Shown here one piece after another: positions 33,169 to 50,910 of a DNA stretch of 64,000 nt (its first letter is position 1; every line of letters begins with the position of its first letter). The position numbers were made by a program, and so were the translations under genes. The stretch is from Amphimedon queenslandica (lineage: Eukaryota; Porifera; Demospongiae; Haplosclerida; Niphatidae), in assembly GCF_000090795.2 (NCBI RefSeq), contig NW_003546426.1, forward strand, positions 85,238-149,237. The letters are read 5' to 3'. The notes under the pieces were generated by a model, which saw nothing but the letters and a program-made list of their open reading frames with translations, searched no databases and had not been told where the DNA came from.

Positions 33169-35354
33169 ATGGAGTACACCCCTGGATATCCAGTTAACAA
33201 GAGATTGTCTGGAAAATACAATGGGTATGGTAATAGCAATCTCATTTCCATTAAAATATTTTCCTGCTTTTGCATATTTATAATTTAGCACCTTTGCTGC
33301 CGTTACTCTTAAAGAGAGACTGCCTAAAGTTTTAACTCAGATTATCGATTGTCTTCATAGCTACAATACTACTCTTGTAGAAAAGCATGGAAAGGTAAGG
33401 CAAGGTAGATGTATAATGTACAAACTTTTTGATGGTGAGGAGTCTGCTAAGCACTAAATCAAGTTCTATAGGAAATCACAAAAGTTTGGCTTAGTGCCCA
33501 GCATCCTAGCTGTCAGTATATATGCTTTAAAGCTGCTCAAAATGGCTAGGAAATATTTCTGAGTTTTATTTTCTGATGCACATGCATGCTCTTATGTTGT
33601 GTAAAAGTTTGAGAATAAAATTGGATTTTTACAAATTTTTGAAGTTGTTAAAAAATCTGTCCAAAGAAGCAAAAGACCCTGTACTAGTATAGGGTATTTT
33701 GCTTAGAAAGATTCCTCCATTTTTATTTCTTTTGATTCACAATTTACACATACTGTACATGTACATGTGCTTATGTGGTGTATCAAATTTGAGAATTGTT
33801 TATGAAACAAAGAATTGCTCAAAATTTTCACCAAAAGAGTGAAATCAAAATTATCAGGAGAGAATTCAAAGGAAGTTTGAACTGAAATTTGCTAATTTCA
33901 AGTTACTGTAAAACCCAAAGATGCTTTTTAGCCAGCTTTGTGGAAACTGGAAACCCTGAAAAGTGTGTGAAGATTATTGTATAATAATAATGATAATTGT
34001 GAATTGCTGAAAGTAATGAACAGACAATAGCAGTAAATATAAATTAAATAATGTAATAAGAAAATAGTGTAATTTTGAAATTAGCTACTATAATATTATT
34101 TTGTTTGTTAGGAAGGAACAGAAGCGCTTAAGGCATCTATAGCTATACTTTCTGAGCTGAAATATCGTATGCAGACTAATAAAGAAATGCAGCATATCAG
34201 TACTGGGCCTGATATCAAGGAGTGGAATGGTGTGTTTGAGGATTATAAAAGCAAATTAGGACACGAGCCACACTGGTTTGAGGTATCTTGGTTGTTCTTT
34301 GAATGTTACATGTATCGCAAAGTGATTGAGATCATACGCACTGAGTAAGTTATCCTTCAATAATCTCACGTGTTCTTGCTAATTAAATTTGCTATAATCT
34401 ATATTAGGTCATTGTTGTCTCAATATGATCCTTTTAAAGACCAAAAGGAAGAATCGCTGACAAAATCAATGAGCCAAATGGAAAATGTAGCTATTCAATT
34501 GATGAAACAAGGCTCAAAAGTTGATCAAGAAATTTTTAACAAGTATTTAATGGTAAGGCATTGTAACATATCAATTTTTTCATTGTGTCTCTATGCACTA
34601 GCTATCACTCTGGGGAAATAAAGCTGATTTGTCAATGGCAGCCACAATGGATTCATATGAAATGACACATGAGCCTGAACAAGAGAGCTCTCTTCAAAAG
34701 TATATACTAGCAGATGATTCTGAGAGTGTGTGGATTCTACTGACCAACGAACGAGAAGAAAACAGAGAAATCGCAATAGTACTTGACAATTCAGGGTTTG
34801 AACTATTCTCTGATTTAATGTTTGCTGAATGGTTGCTTACCTCAGGCCTTGCTGATCACATATCCCTTTACTGTAAGACGTACCCTTGGTTTATATCCGA
34901 TGCTACCAGGAGAGACATTGATTGGACATTGGAACAGTTTACCTCCTCGAGCATCAAAGTATTAGCTGATTTTGGTAACCAGTTGTCTAAGAGGCTAGCA
35001 GAAGGAAAGATGAGTATCAAGGAGCATCATTTCTGGACAACTTCATACGAGTACTCAGCTATGAAAACAGTGTCACCAGATTTGTACTCATCCCTCTCTA
35101 CTGCCAAACTTGCAGTTTTTAAAGGAGACCTAAATTACCGTAAACTTGTTGCTGATCGTAATTGGGTCTATACTGAGAGGTTTGCCACTGCTCTCCAATC
35201 TTTCAGGCCTACAAACGTGTTAGCACTACGAACACTAAAAGCTGATCTTGTTGTAGGACTGCCGGAAGATGCTGCCTCTAGAGCTGCATCATGTGATCCT
35301 GATTGGATGATAAAAGGAATGTTTGGGGTCTTGCAACTGGCTGTAGCAATCTGA
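33169..35354 (+). CDS. ARMT1: ARMT1 (DUF89 damage-control phosphatase), five exons
   Basis: The exons are 33169-33224, 33289-33394, 34112-34344, 34408-34552 and 34602-35354, giving 430 residues (human is 441). The start MEYTPGYPVNKRLSGKYNG leads into TFAAVTLKERLPKVL, as in human ARMT1. The DUF89 metal site is visible as LSLWGNKADLS (near 181-191), VLDNSGFEL (D242, N243) and FKGDLNYRKL (Asp near 356). The last motif is one of the family signatures. The enzyme is a metal-dependent phosphatase acting on sugar phosphates such as fructose-1-phosphate; the human protein was also reported to carboxyl-methylate PCNA. Intron 2 is 717 bases and mostly ~180-base monomer repeat. It converges on UTP3. Confidence 0.95.
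33480..33890. repeat. ~180-base monomer copies in ARMT1 intron 2
   Basis: Two diverged monomers recognised by 'gtgtaaaagtttgagaa', 'aaattggatttttacaaattt', 'gaccctgtactagtatag' and an 'agagaattc' word. They are non-coding. Confidence 0.6.
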
Positions 35355-35517
35355 ACATGTCAAAGAACTTGCAATTAATTTAATTTTATTTTTAGGCATT
35401 ATGCTGCACAACTTTAGCAATGTATTATGCACCTAATATGGTATAACAATAATAATTATTATGTAACATCACATGATCACGATAAATTAGTCAATTATAC
35501 ATGCACATCATAATAAT

Positions 35518-36849
35518 TTATTTAATTTTAACACTTCTAGCAAGGCTCAATCTTATTCCACCTTTCTCTCCTCCATAACGATACAGCTCCTTTTCCACTG
35601 GTCGCACAACATGCCTGTGTTTAGTGACAGCTTTCTCAAATTTCCTGCGATGTTTGACTCGAGGATTTCGTAATTCTTTTTTCTTTCTTGCATTGAGGCC
35701 CTTGTTGCTGGCAATCTGATATGTAATAGCTCTCTTCCCATTAGCTTCAATAACCTCAGGCTCTTTGCTAACTTGAGGTAAGTCACTTCCAAATGAAACC
35801 CTCTTCTCTTTTTTCGCTTTCTTTATTCTCTCATAAAACTCAATTGGGTCTTCAGGAGCTGGACGCTTTTGATTTTTAGGTACCAGATCATCTTTTTGCT
35901 TCAAGATGCCACTACGAGGAGGAGCCACAGAAACTGCCTCAGTATTTTTCAACTGGTCAATAGCAATCGAAGACTCAACTTGTTCTAGCATGTGTTGGAG
36001 CTCCATGATCCTAGACATGACAGGATGATCTACAACTGATGCTTGATTGGCTTGAAGTGTCAAATAAAAAACGATATTCAACTTATACAGATGATACAAT
36101 TGATCAAGCATCGATATCAGTTTAGCTTTTGGCGATAGCTTATCAAACTTCTCTTTCTGGCTATTTTTGAAATATTTTAGCATTTCTCCAAAAGACTCCT
36201 CTTTTATACTTAAATCATTAGTTAGTTCTATGAATTCTGGCCAATTTTCCTCAATAAATGCTAACTGCTCATCATCTGACAGTTTCGTAAGATCCTTTGG
36301 CACAATAGTCGAAGTGTTAGTTTGATTAAGACTAAGCTGTGAAACGGCTGGTAAATCGCTAATGACAAAATCATCATCATGCAATGATTCTATCATGCGG
36401 CGTTGTAAAGACAGAGCTTCTCTTTGTTCCTCTTCTGCTACAGACTCATCTGAGCTAGCCTCTCCTTCATCATCAATGTAATCAGTGTTATAGAAAGTGT
36501 TTTTCTTACTACCCCAGGCTTTATCTGATGGCCCAAACTCCTCTTTCTCTCCATCACCATCTTCCTCCTCCTCTTCATTACTTGAGGATTCTTCTTGATC
36601 TGTCTCTAATGTCTCTAGCCCCAGTACCTCTTCATCGTCTGAGTCCTCTTTCTCTGAACAACTAGCGTAATCAGAGCCATTGTTTAGTGGGAGTATCTCC
36701 TTCCCCTCGAGGTATTGGTCTATCTCGTCCTTGTGAAAATCGACATCTGCTGTGTTCCACTTTTCATATCGAGATTCGTCCTCGCTATCAAGTGTCGAGG
36801 CAGGTGCCTTTTGTGTTCCCTTTTTACGAGCCCCCTTCTTCTTTCCCAT
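35518..36849 (-). CDS. UTP3: UTP3/SAS10, SSU processome component
   Basis: A single-exon 443-residue protein (human is 479). The N-terminus is a lysine-rich patch followed by long acidic stretches with SD/EE runs (about 20-150). The Sas10/Utp3 core lies near 200-290 (NWPEFIELTNDL ... LSPKAKLISMLDQLYHLYKL). The basic C-terminal Sas10 domain near 370-443 includes NPRVKHRRKFEKAVTKHRH and ends YGGEKGGIRLSLARSVKIK. It works in the nucleolus in U3-dependent 18S rRNA processing; in yeast Sas10 overexpression derepresses silenced loci. The start MGKKKGARKKG is the first in-frame ATG and fits the family. Its 3' end faces ARMT1 with about 160 bases between stop codons. Confidence 0.93.
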   Translation of the reverse strand: MGKKKGARKKGTQKAPASTLDSEDESRYEKWNTADVDFHKDEIDQYLEGKEILPLNNGSDYASCSEKEDSDDEEVLGLETLETDQEESSSNEEEEEDGDGEKEEFGPSDKAWGSKKNTFYNTDYIDDEGEASSDESVAEEEQREALSLQRRMIESLHDDDFVISDLPAVSQLSLNQTNTSTIVPKDLTKLSDDEQLAFIEENWPEFIELTNDLSIKEESFGEMLKYFKNSQKEKFDKLSPKAKLISMLDQLYHLYKLNIVFYLTLQANQASVVDHPVMSRIMELQHMLEQVESSIAIDQLKNTEAVSVAPPRSGILKQKDDLVPKNQKRPAPEDPIEFYERIKKAKKEKRVSFGSDLPQVSKEPEVIEANGKRAITYQIASNKGLNARKKKELRNPRVKHRRKFEKAVTKHRHVVRPVEKELYRYGGEKGGIRLSLARSVKIK

Positions 36850-37029
36850 AACGATTCTCTACACACATGGGTTTGTATTATAATTTTCCATGTGACTTGA
36901 CGCATGCGCAGAAAAGGCGAGCATGGGGTCACGTGCTATTAATCATTGTTATTAAAAATAATTTTTTGCTCTCTGAAAATTATGTTCAATTAGAATCAAG
37001 AGAACAAGTAACTGAATAGTACCATGAAG

Positions 37030-38130
37030 TTATCGTAACCCACTGGAGAGCCTCCTTCCAACTCCTGTCTTTGGATGCTTGATAAATGCCCAGTCAACTT
37101 TTAACATCTGACCTAAAAACTCAGCACCATTCAAAGCATTAATAGCCTGCTGAGCCTCTCTATAGGTTTCATATTCCACAAGAGTGTATCCCTTTAAAAA
37201 ACCAGTCCTGCGATCCAAATTTACATGCATGTTTTTGACTTCTCCATATTCTGCAAATTTGTCCATTAACTCATCTTCTTGAGCCTCCTCATTTACACCA
37301 GTGACAAAAAGTATCCAACCTTCAATTGACCTAGAGAGAGAGAGAGAGAGATGATAGCATTAGAGAAGAAAATACCATATATATGGCCAGTTTATTTAGA
37401 ACAAATTTTTCAGGTTTTTAATACTGTACAAGATGACTCAATAGTGGAAATTTGTGAAAATTTGTGAACTTCCAGATAGAGGGCATTTGTAAAAATTATT
37501 ACCATATACTGGGATACTTTCGCATTGTTAAATTTTCACAAATCTTGCATTTGTAAGATTTCACAAAATAAAATTCTCACAAATAGCTTGCAAACTCTAC
37601 CACATGGCAATAAAAATGCAGAATTTCACAATTTTAATTTTTTTGACGAAGCAAAAACGCAAAATCCGTAAAAATTAGGCTACTTGAAAATTTCCCAGTA
37701 TACAGTATCCTCAAAAACCATATTGCAAAGGTGATGAATTTATTTGGCAAATTTGGCATTTAGATAGTGGCCAATCATCACAAAAATAATTAGCAAATCA
37801 GTTTGTCAAAATTTTACCCCCCCCAGCTACATGTGTATAGGGTATTGGTAATCAATAGGTAACTAATAATTATCTATATAACACCACAAGACAAAGGAAG
37901 AGGCAAAATATCTGTCCTGATGGTCTAATCAATCAGAACAATTGTAATTAAAAATTAGTAATCAACCTCATGGGCCCTGGTCCTTCACTGGAGTCGATGG
38001 ATTCGTACTGGAGCTTCTCATAATCTCTGTCTTTATCTCCGAATCCTCTCCCTTTCCTCACTTTAGCAGAAGACTTGACCTTTTCAACGGAACCGTCTTC
38101 CATAGCATAGTCCTCCCCAATTCCCGCCAT
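37030..38130 (-). CDS. RBM8A: RBM8A/Y14, exon junction complex RNA-binding protein, two exons
   Basis: The exons are 37967-38130 and 37030-37330, joined in phase 2, giving 154 residues (human is 174). I start at [13 protein letters not shown] rather than an upstream in-frame ATG at 38169, because human Y14 has GGEDFAMDED at the same place. RNP2 (ILFVTGV, about 61-67) and RNP1 (KGYTLVEY, 101-108) define the single [22 protein letters not shown] is nearly identical to human. Y14 pairs with MAGOH and locks eIF4A3 on spliced mRNA. The C-terminus is short ([11 protein letters not shown]) and lacks the long RS/RR tail of vertebrates. The acceptor of exon 2 is preceded by a (CT)n run on the coding strand. 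A MITE sits in the intron. Confidence 0.95.
37505..37702. mobile_element. MITE with TATACTGGGA ends in the RBM8A intron
   Basis: The ends TATACTGGGA and TCCCAGTATA are inverted copies about 198 bases apart. Inside are several 'cacaaat' and 'gcaaaa' words. Related AT-rich 'cgcaaatttt' sequence with a 'cagtatac' end occurs near 44610-44760 in MCM5 intron 1. There is no coding sequence. Confidence 0.6.
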
Positions 38131-38288
38131 TTTGTTTTCATAAAACGTGTATTGCGGGGGCGTGCCCACAGATAATTATCTTTGGTAGTAAAATTATTTT
38201 AATTATAAAAAATTTTGATACCAGATAAATCCTATGCTTCTTAAAAATTGGTTCATAGTTCCTAGAGTTAGTTTGCTGTATGTGTTTA

Positions 38289-45296
<7,008 letters not shown>

Positions 45297-45443
45297 TTTG
45301 AAGTCGTCTCGTGCTCGCGCCCCCTATTTTGTGTATCACGTGACTGAGAGCTGTGCCTGTGGCGTGGAATGTGGATCATGAGCTATGATCACGTTGCATG
45401 ATTTTAGAGAATTTTTTATGACATCACAAATTCAATGCAACTA

Positions 45444-48400
45444 TTAATCAGTGTTTTGAAAATCAAATATTAGTGGTTCTCTTCTCATTATCACTCTTGC
45501 TGGTGAAAATAGATCATCTGTGTTCTCATCATCGTCCTTCAGTAATCGGTTTTCTTTTGCTCCCTTAAATTTTCCAATGCTGATACAGAATTTAAGATTA
45601 TGCCTATTTTTAATTTGAGTGGTAAAATGAAATAATATTGTGATGACAAAAGCAGCTAGTGAAAAACTAATAGATGCTGCTGTAATGATTTCACCAGTAC
45701 TAGTATCATGTAGACTCATAACTTCTAGTAAAATATTCAACTGGGCCACTAAACCTAAATTGATGAGATAGAAACCTTCCAGTACACATAGCAACCTGTT
45801 TCTATAAACACCTTTGGACAGGTACAACAGCACGGCTGCCATCACTGCAATGATATAGTTATTGATTTTTGGTATAGTTCCAGTAGTGTATGAGAATATG
45901 GTAGTGAGCAGTAGACGCATTATTAAAAGGAGTCCTGTCCAGTATCTGTACTTGTCCTTATATGGGCCAGTATAAGCATCAATGAAGGGCTTCAGCTTAA
46001 TTATAGGATCAAGGGAACTCTTAAAACATTTACCACTGTAGTGTTGTAGCCATTGAGCAAGCAACACTAGTACTGTATAAATCAGGCCAGCTATTAAAAA
46101 CAGTATTCCTACTAGAAATATTGGTATGTGCTTCCTGTTAAGATAACGAATGTTTCCATCAATACTCCATACAAGCCAGTGTGCTTGTTTGCAGCTGACA
46201 ACAGCTAGCATTAGAATATTAGTGACGAGACGCAGAAGTTTGGTATAGGACATGAAGACAAGTGTAGCTAAGACAGGGACGGAGTTATTGCCACAGAGTC
46301 TTGTGACATTACTAGAATAATGAGACAGCATTATAATGATAATGATTAGTAACCATACATATAATGGGAATGCAAATTGTAGCCATGTCTTCCAATATCC
46401 ATCCAGTCCGTTAAAGAAGCAGGTTTGAATGCCAAGATCAAGATTGAGCCATGCAATGAACTGACTCAATACCGGTATATTTATCCCATTAGGGAACAAT
46501 GCAGCTTCATTTAACTTGATGACATTAGCATAGAATAGTAACCCATTGATGCTTCCAACAGACACAGTCATATTAGAAACCAACAAAAAGACCACTAACA
46601 ATATACCAGCTAGGATGAAAGCAACTATTAGTAATAGATAATTGTTACTACAGTGTTGACATTTGTTGGAGCCTAACATAAGACTGAGTCCTTGCTGACA
46701 CTCCCCACAAAGAATACCCGATCTACCATTGGTACACTGAAGATCAGAGTCAGTGAGATTGAGTCTGACAATAGATTTATCACAATAATCAAAGGGGCAG
46801 TTAGTATGAGCTACAACACACTTGGATTCCTTACTGTAGTATAACCAGTTGGTACCAGATCTACTGATAGGATGTGGCATCATGTTGATGTCACACTCTG
46901 TACCATTAATAGCTCTAATTATACTACCACAAACACAAGCACCAGAAACAGCATGAAGATCAAGACCAATGGGACACTGCAAAAAGGTCACATTGATTGT
47001 AAAATGTGCATTCAATATTTTCATATTAGTTGCAGTCTTCTTAAGTCCAATTTTTATTTGTCCTGCTTCTTTACTCTTATTCATTTGATTGATTGTGTAT
47101 GTAAAGTTCTTGCATTTTCGCTCAGTTTCATGATTATTATCAGGATTCACAATTCCCACACCACTGGAATTACTGGTTACCAATACAGAGGGAGCTATTC
47201 CACCACAAGCTCCAACAGTTGCTAGTGAGAGACTAATAGACTGACCAGGATATATCTTATGAGCAATTGATCTAGTGTTGCAGTTTACACTTGAGGACCT
47301 ATCATCAGATATGCATACGCCAAATGCACCAGAAGTAATAAAGTCACCATAAGGCCTTGGAAAGTTATATAAATTATTGCAATTGACTCTGTCAATAAGT
47401 TTATTAGCAAATGGTACAGGGACAAGAGTTGGTGCTACCTGTCCTTCTTCCTTGTACTTCATATAACAGCCCCAATAGAGTCCATTGTATACATTGTCTC
47501 CACTTACTGAAGCAGAATTATTTTTAAAAACAGGAGTAAACTTTTGAAATGTACATCTCTGCATGTTATTTGATTTGGTATATGTTGGGCTAACTACGTA
47601 TATTGCTCCACCAGCACCATCTGCAGTGTTATTAATAAAATAAGTGATGGATCTGGAATCACCAATAATTATTGTACTTTCACTAATCCACATGCCCCCT
47701 CCATTGCTTGGTGATCTGTTATTGGATACTAATGATGAACTATTCAGGAAAAAAATACTGCAGGAACCTTCTGTGGATATTCCTCCTTGCATGTTACTTG
47801 TTATAGTTGCATTATTGATGTCAAATTTGCTTGACATGCAGTTTGCGTAAATGCCATTTTTTGAATTATTGCTAATAGTCATGTCTTTGAGAGTAAGATA
47901 GCTACGATTTAATGTTAGAGACAAACCAATATGTCCATTATTCAAAGTGATTCTGTTCATAATGATGGAGCTATTTCTGAGAGATACCAACTGTATATTT
48001 TTTAATATGTTATCTGTTGCTGCAACACTGCTCAAATATAATTGACTATTTCGATAGCATTCAATTAAAATTCCATTTAAGTGATTGTCATGTACACGCA
48101 ATTTTGCTAATGATGCTACACTAGATGGATAACCAATTACTATTATTCCATGTCCACTGCTATTAGAAACAGAGACATTATTTACATTAACAATAGCATT
48201 CTTATGGCATTCTATATATATCCCATTTCCATGTTTATGTGATACAACAACATTATGCATCTGAAGATTTCCTTGATGCTGAGATCTAGCCCTGAAACAG
48301 ATTAGTGTTGTACTCCCACTTACTGAACATTTAAAGTATGCTACATTAAAAGGAGCGAAAAAGTCTACCAAAATGTTTGTAATAATTATTTGTTGTGTCA

Positions 48401-48834
48401 GTTTCTTCAAAATAAAGAAACAAAGACTTGAAAATAAGATTTGAAATGCTTACCGAGGTACACAATCTCACTGCAACTGTATGAGAGGTGCTAATAATAA
48501 TTGGTATATCATCTCTGGAGTATGCTTCTCCTTTTAAGGTTATACTATTAAGTCCCTCAATTATGAAGTTACCAGCCATTTCATGTTGTCCAGGTAGGAA
48601 GATGAGTGTAGTATTTGATGGCCAGTTAGTCTTTGTAATGTAGTAAGAAAGCATGTGACTCTCTCCAGTGAAATTATGATGGTGCCCATTCGTAACCACA
48701 TAAAACACACTATCTTTGGATGAAGCAAATTTGGAAAGCAAGAACACTGCATGTATAAGCATCTAAATAAGTACAATGTATGTGTCTATAGCCATTTTAA
48801 TAGTAATAAAACTTACAATTGCAAAGGTATTCAT
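45444..48834 (-). CDS. Secreted-start beta-helix ectodomain plus multipass membrane protein
   Basis: A short first exon (48817-48834, MNTFAI) joins in phase at 48762 to MLIHAVFLLSKFASSKDSVF, making a signal peptide. Downstream (about 48450 to 47500) is an Asn/Ser-rich region with recurring 'NG-I-I-C-' turns typical of right-handed parallel beta-helices. A Cys-rich stretch follows (NGRSGILCGECQQGLSLMLG), then about eight hydrophobic segments (roughly 46650-45600), as in TRP-like multipass domains. The cytoplasmic tail is short and charged. How 48454-48762 connects to the main frame (from about 48383 leftward) is unresolved: an intron from a donor near 48453 gives the wrong phase, so an alternative donor (near 48460), a frameshift or a sequence error is involved. 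The specific function is unknown; a surface receptor or channel is a guess. Length is about 1080 residues. Confidence 0.7.
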
Positions 48835-49751
48835 GATGCTAGCTGGAATAGAAAAAATCAAGCAGAATAGGAATATCTACAAGTTAAAGGTTTTATGAAA
48901 GTATTTGTAAGCTCGGAACATTAAAAATGCATAATAGGTAAGGTTTCATCATGGTTTCATTAACTTGCCAGAAACCTTGAAAAACACCAATATGTCATTA
49001 GAGCTCTCTTTGAGGATTAGACACCAAAGCTATAGTCTATCCACTGTGGAGTTAGAAAGAGTAGTAACATGCATTAAACTGTGCGGGCACTTGTTACTAT
49101 TGACATTTACTATTGTGGTTGATTTACAGTCAGCACTTTTCATAAAAGCCAAAATGGTGTAGGTGATTTATTTAGTTGATGTAAAAAAGTAACAAGAAAC
49201 ATGACAGAAGAAGACCCAGGGTGATACTCAAAAAGGCAGAAATTATTGCATGTGCAAAACATTATGAATGGGGACATGTTGCAGTCCTGCACGATAAAAG
49301 ATGCATAATATTGTGAGCAATGTCTTTATTCTCACAATTCATTATGACTAAGTCAAGTTCAGCCAGCAGAGCTTACAGCCACAGCAAAGCATGACATAAA
49401 AAAGTCTTTTTATAACAATAATAATAAATTAATGGTACGCATAGATGCACTAATATTAAGGACTGCACCCTTACATGTACATGTATGTACATTTCTAAAA
49501 ACAGGAATAAATTGTAACAGTATAAACTTCCCTTGCAGTGCAGCAAGGCTAAGAACACATAAAACAAATAACATACATTGTATATCAAATAGTTAATCCT
49601 CAAATTTTATAATATTAAATTTAAAAAATAAGTCCATAAAAATTTGTTTTTGTCAATGAACTTACATGTATAATATATTAATATTATTCATTACAAGGAT
49701 TAAAATGAATGAAACACATGTACATACAAAATGATAGTGAGTAAATCAATA
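48835..49751. other. Spacer without supported genes
   Basis: Short open stretches exist but none shows domain or splice support. The region should hold the promoter of the beta-helix gene and the 3' UTR of the gene ending at 49752. ACATGTAC-type words are present near 49470. Confidence 0.5.
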
Positions 49752-49852
49752 CTAATCAGTTCTAAATGATACACACTCTTCAACAATTTGTCGTAAGTCA
49801 GGGTTTTCCATCGCAGCTGCTACGCGTTCTTTATCATTTATTTGTTTGTTTA
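49752..49852 (-). CDS. Last exon of an unidentified gene running into the gap
   Basis: On the minus strand a CTTTCAG-type acceptor is followed by an open stretch encoding [20 protein letters not shown], then [11 protein letters not shown] and stop. The composition is clearly protein-like and the acceptor is good. Upstream exons would lie to the right, in or beyond the gap at 50134-50896, divergent from the QRICH2-like gene. I do not recognise the family. Confidence 0.5.
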
Positions 49853-50133
49853 CTGAAAGAAAAGATGAAATGAAATACAAAAATTAAAAAATAACCAATC
49901 ACATAACAAGCTCAAAGCAAAAAGACAATGATAAAAAACAGTTACAAGTACACATACATTTGTATCACAATAAAAATTGAGAAGCCTTTTATAGCCAAAA
50001 TGGTAATAAATGTACACATTTTTTAACAATTTTAATTCTTTTTAAGGACTGTTGTTTATTATGTCAATACATGACTAGTAAATATACATGCATTAATTTA
50101 AACACTGTGACAAAGTAATATGATGGGCCTGGA

Positions 50134-50896
50134 NNNNNNNNNNNNNNNNNNNNNNNNNNNNNNNNNNNNNNNNNNNNNNNNNNNNNNNNNNNNNNNNNNN
50201 NNNNNNNNNNNNNNNNNNNNNNNNNNNNNNNNNNNNNNNNNNNNNNNNNNNNNNNNNNNNNNNNNNNNNNNNNNNNNNNNNNNNNNNNNNNNNNNNNNNN
50301 NNNNNNNNNNNNNNNNNNNNNNNNNNNNNNNNNNNNNNNNNNNNNNNNNNNNNNNNNNNNNNNNNNNNNNNNNNNNNNNNNNNNNNNNNNNNNNNNNNNN
50401 NNNNNNNNNNNNNNNNNNNNNNNNNNNNNNNNNNNNNNNNNNNNNNNNNNNNNNNNNNNNNNNNNNNNNNNNNNNNNNNNNNNNNNNNNNNNNNNNNNNN
50501 NNNNNNNNNNNNNNNNNNNNNNNNNNNNNNNNNNNNNNNNNNNNNNNNNNNNNNNNNNNNNNNNNNNNNNNNNNNNNNNNNNNNNNNNNNNNNNNNNNNN
50601 NNNNNNNNNNNNNNNNNNNNNNNNNNNNNNNNNNNNNNNNNNNNNNNNNNNNNNNNNNNNNNNNNNNNNNNNNNNNNNNNNNNNNNNNNNNNNNNNNNNN
50701 NNNNNNNNNNNNNNNNNNNNNNNNNNNNNNNNNNNNNNNNNNNNNNNNNNNNNNNNNNNNNNNNNNNNNNNNNNNNNNNNNNNNNNNNNNNNNNNNNNNN
50801 NNNNNNNNNNNNNNNNNNNNNNNNNNNNNNNNNNNNNNNNNNNNNNNNNNNNNNNNNNNNNNNNNNNNNNNNNNNNNNNNNNNNNNNNNNNNNNNN
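50134..50896. other. Assembly gap (763 N)
   Basis: A run of undetermined bases. It hides the shared upstream region between the minus-strand gene ending at 49752 and the QRICH2-like gene starting at 50911. Confidence 0.97.
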
Positions 50897-50910
50897 CCTT
50901 GTGTGTCATA

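Noticed and set aside
31472-35354. One long gene covering all + strand exons here
   Set aside because: An in-frame stop at 33059-33061 follows a complete AIDA C2 domain, and a new ATG at 33169 begins a protein matching ARMT1 from its first residues. These are two genes.
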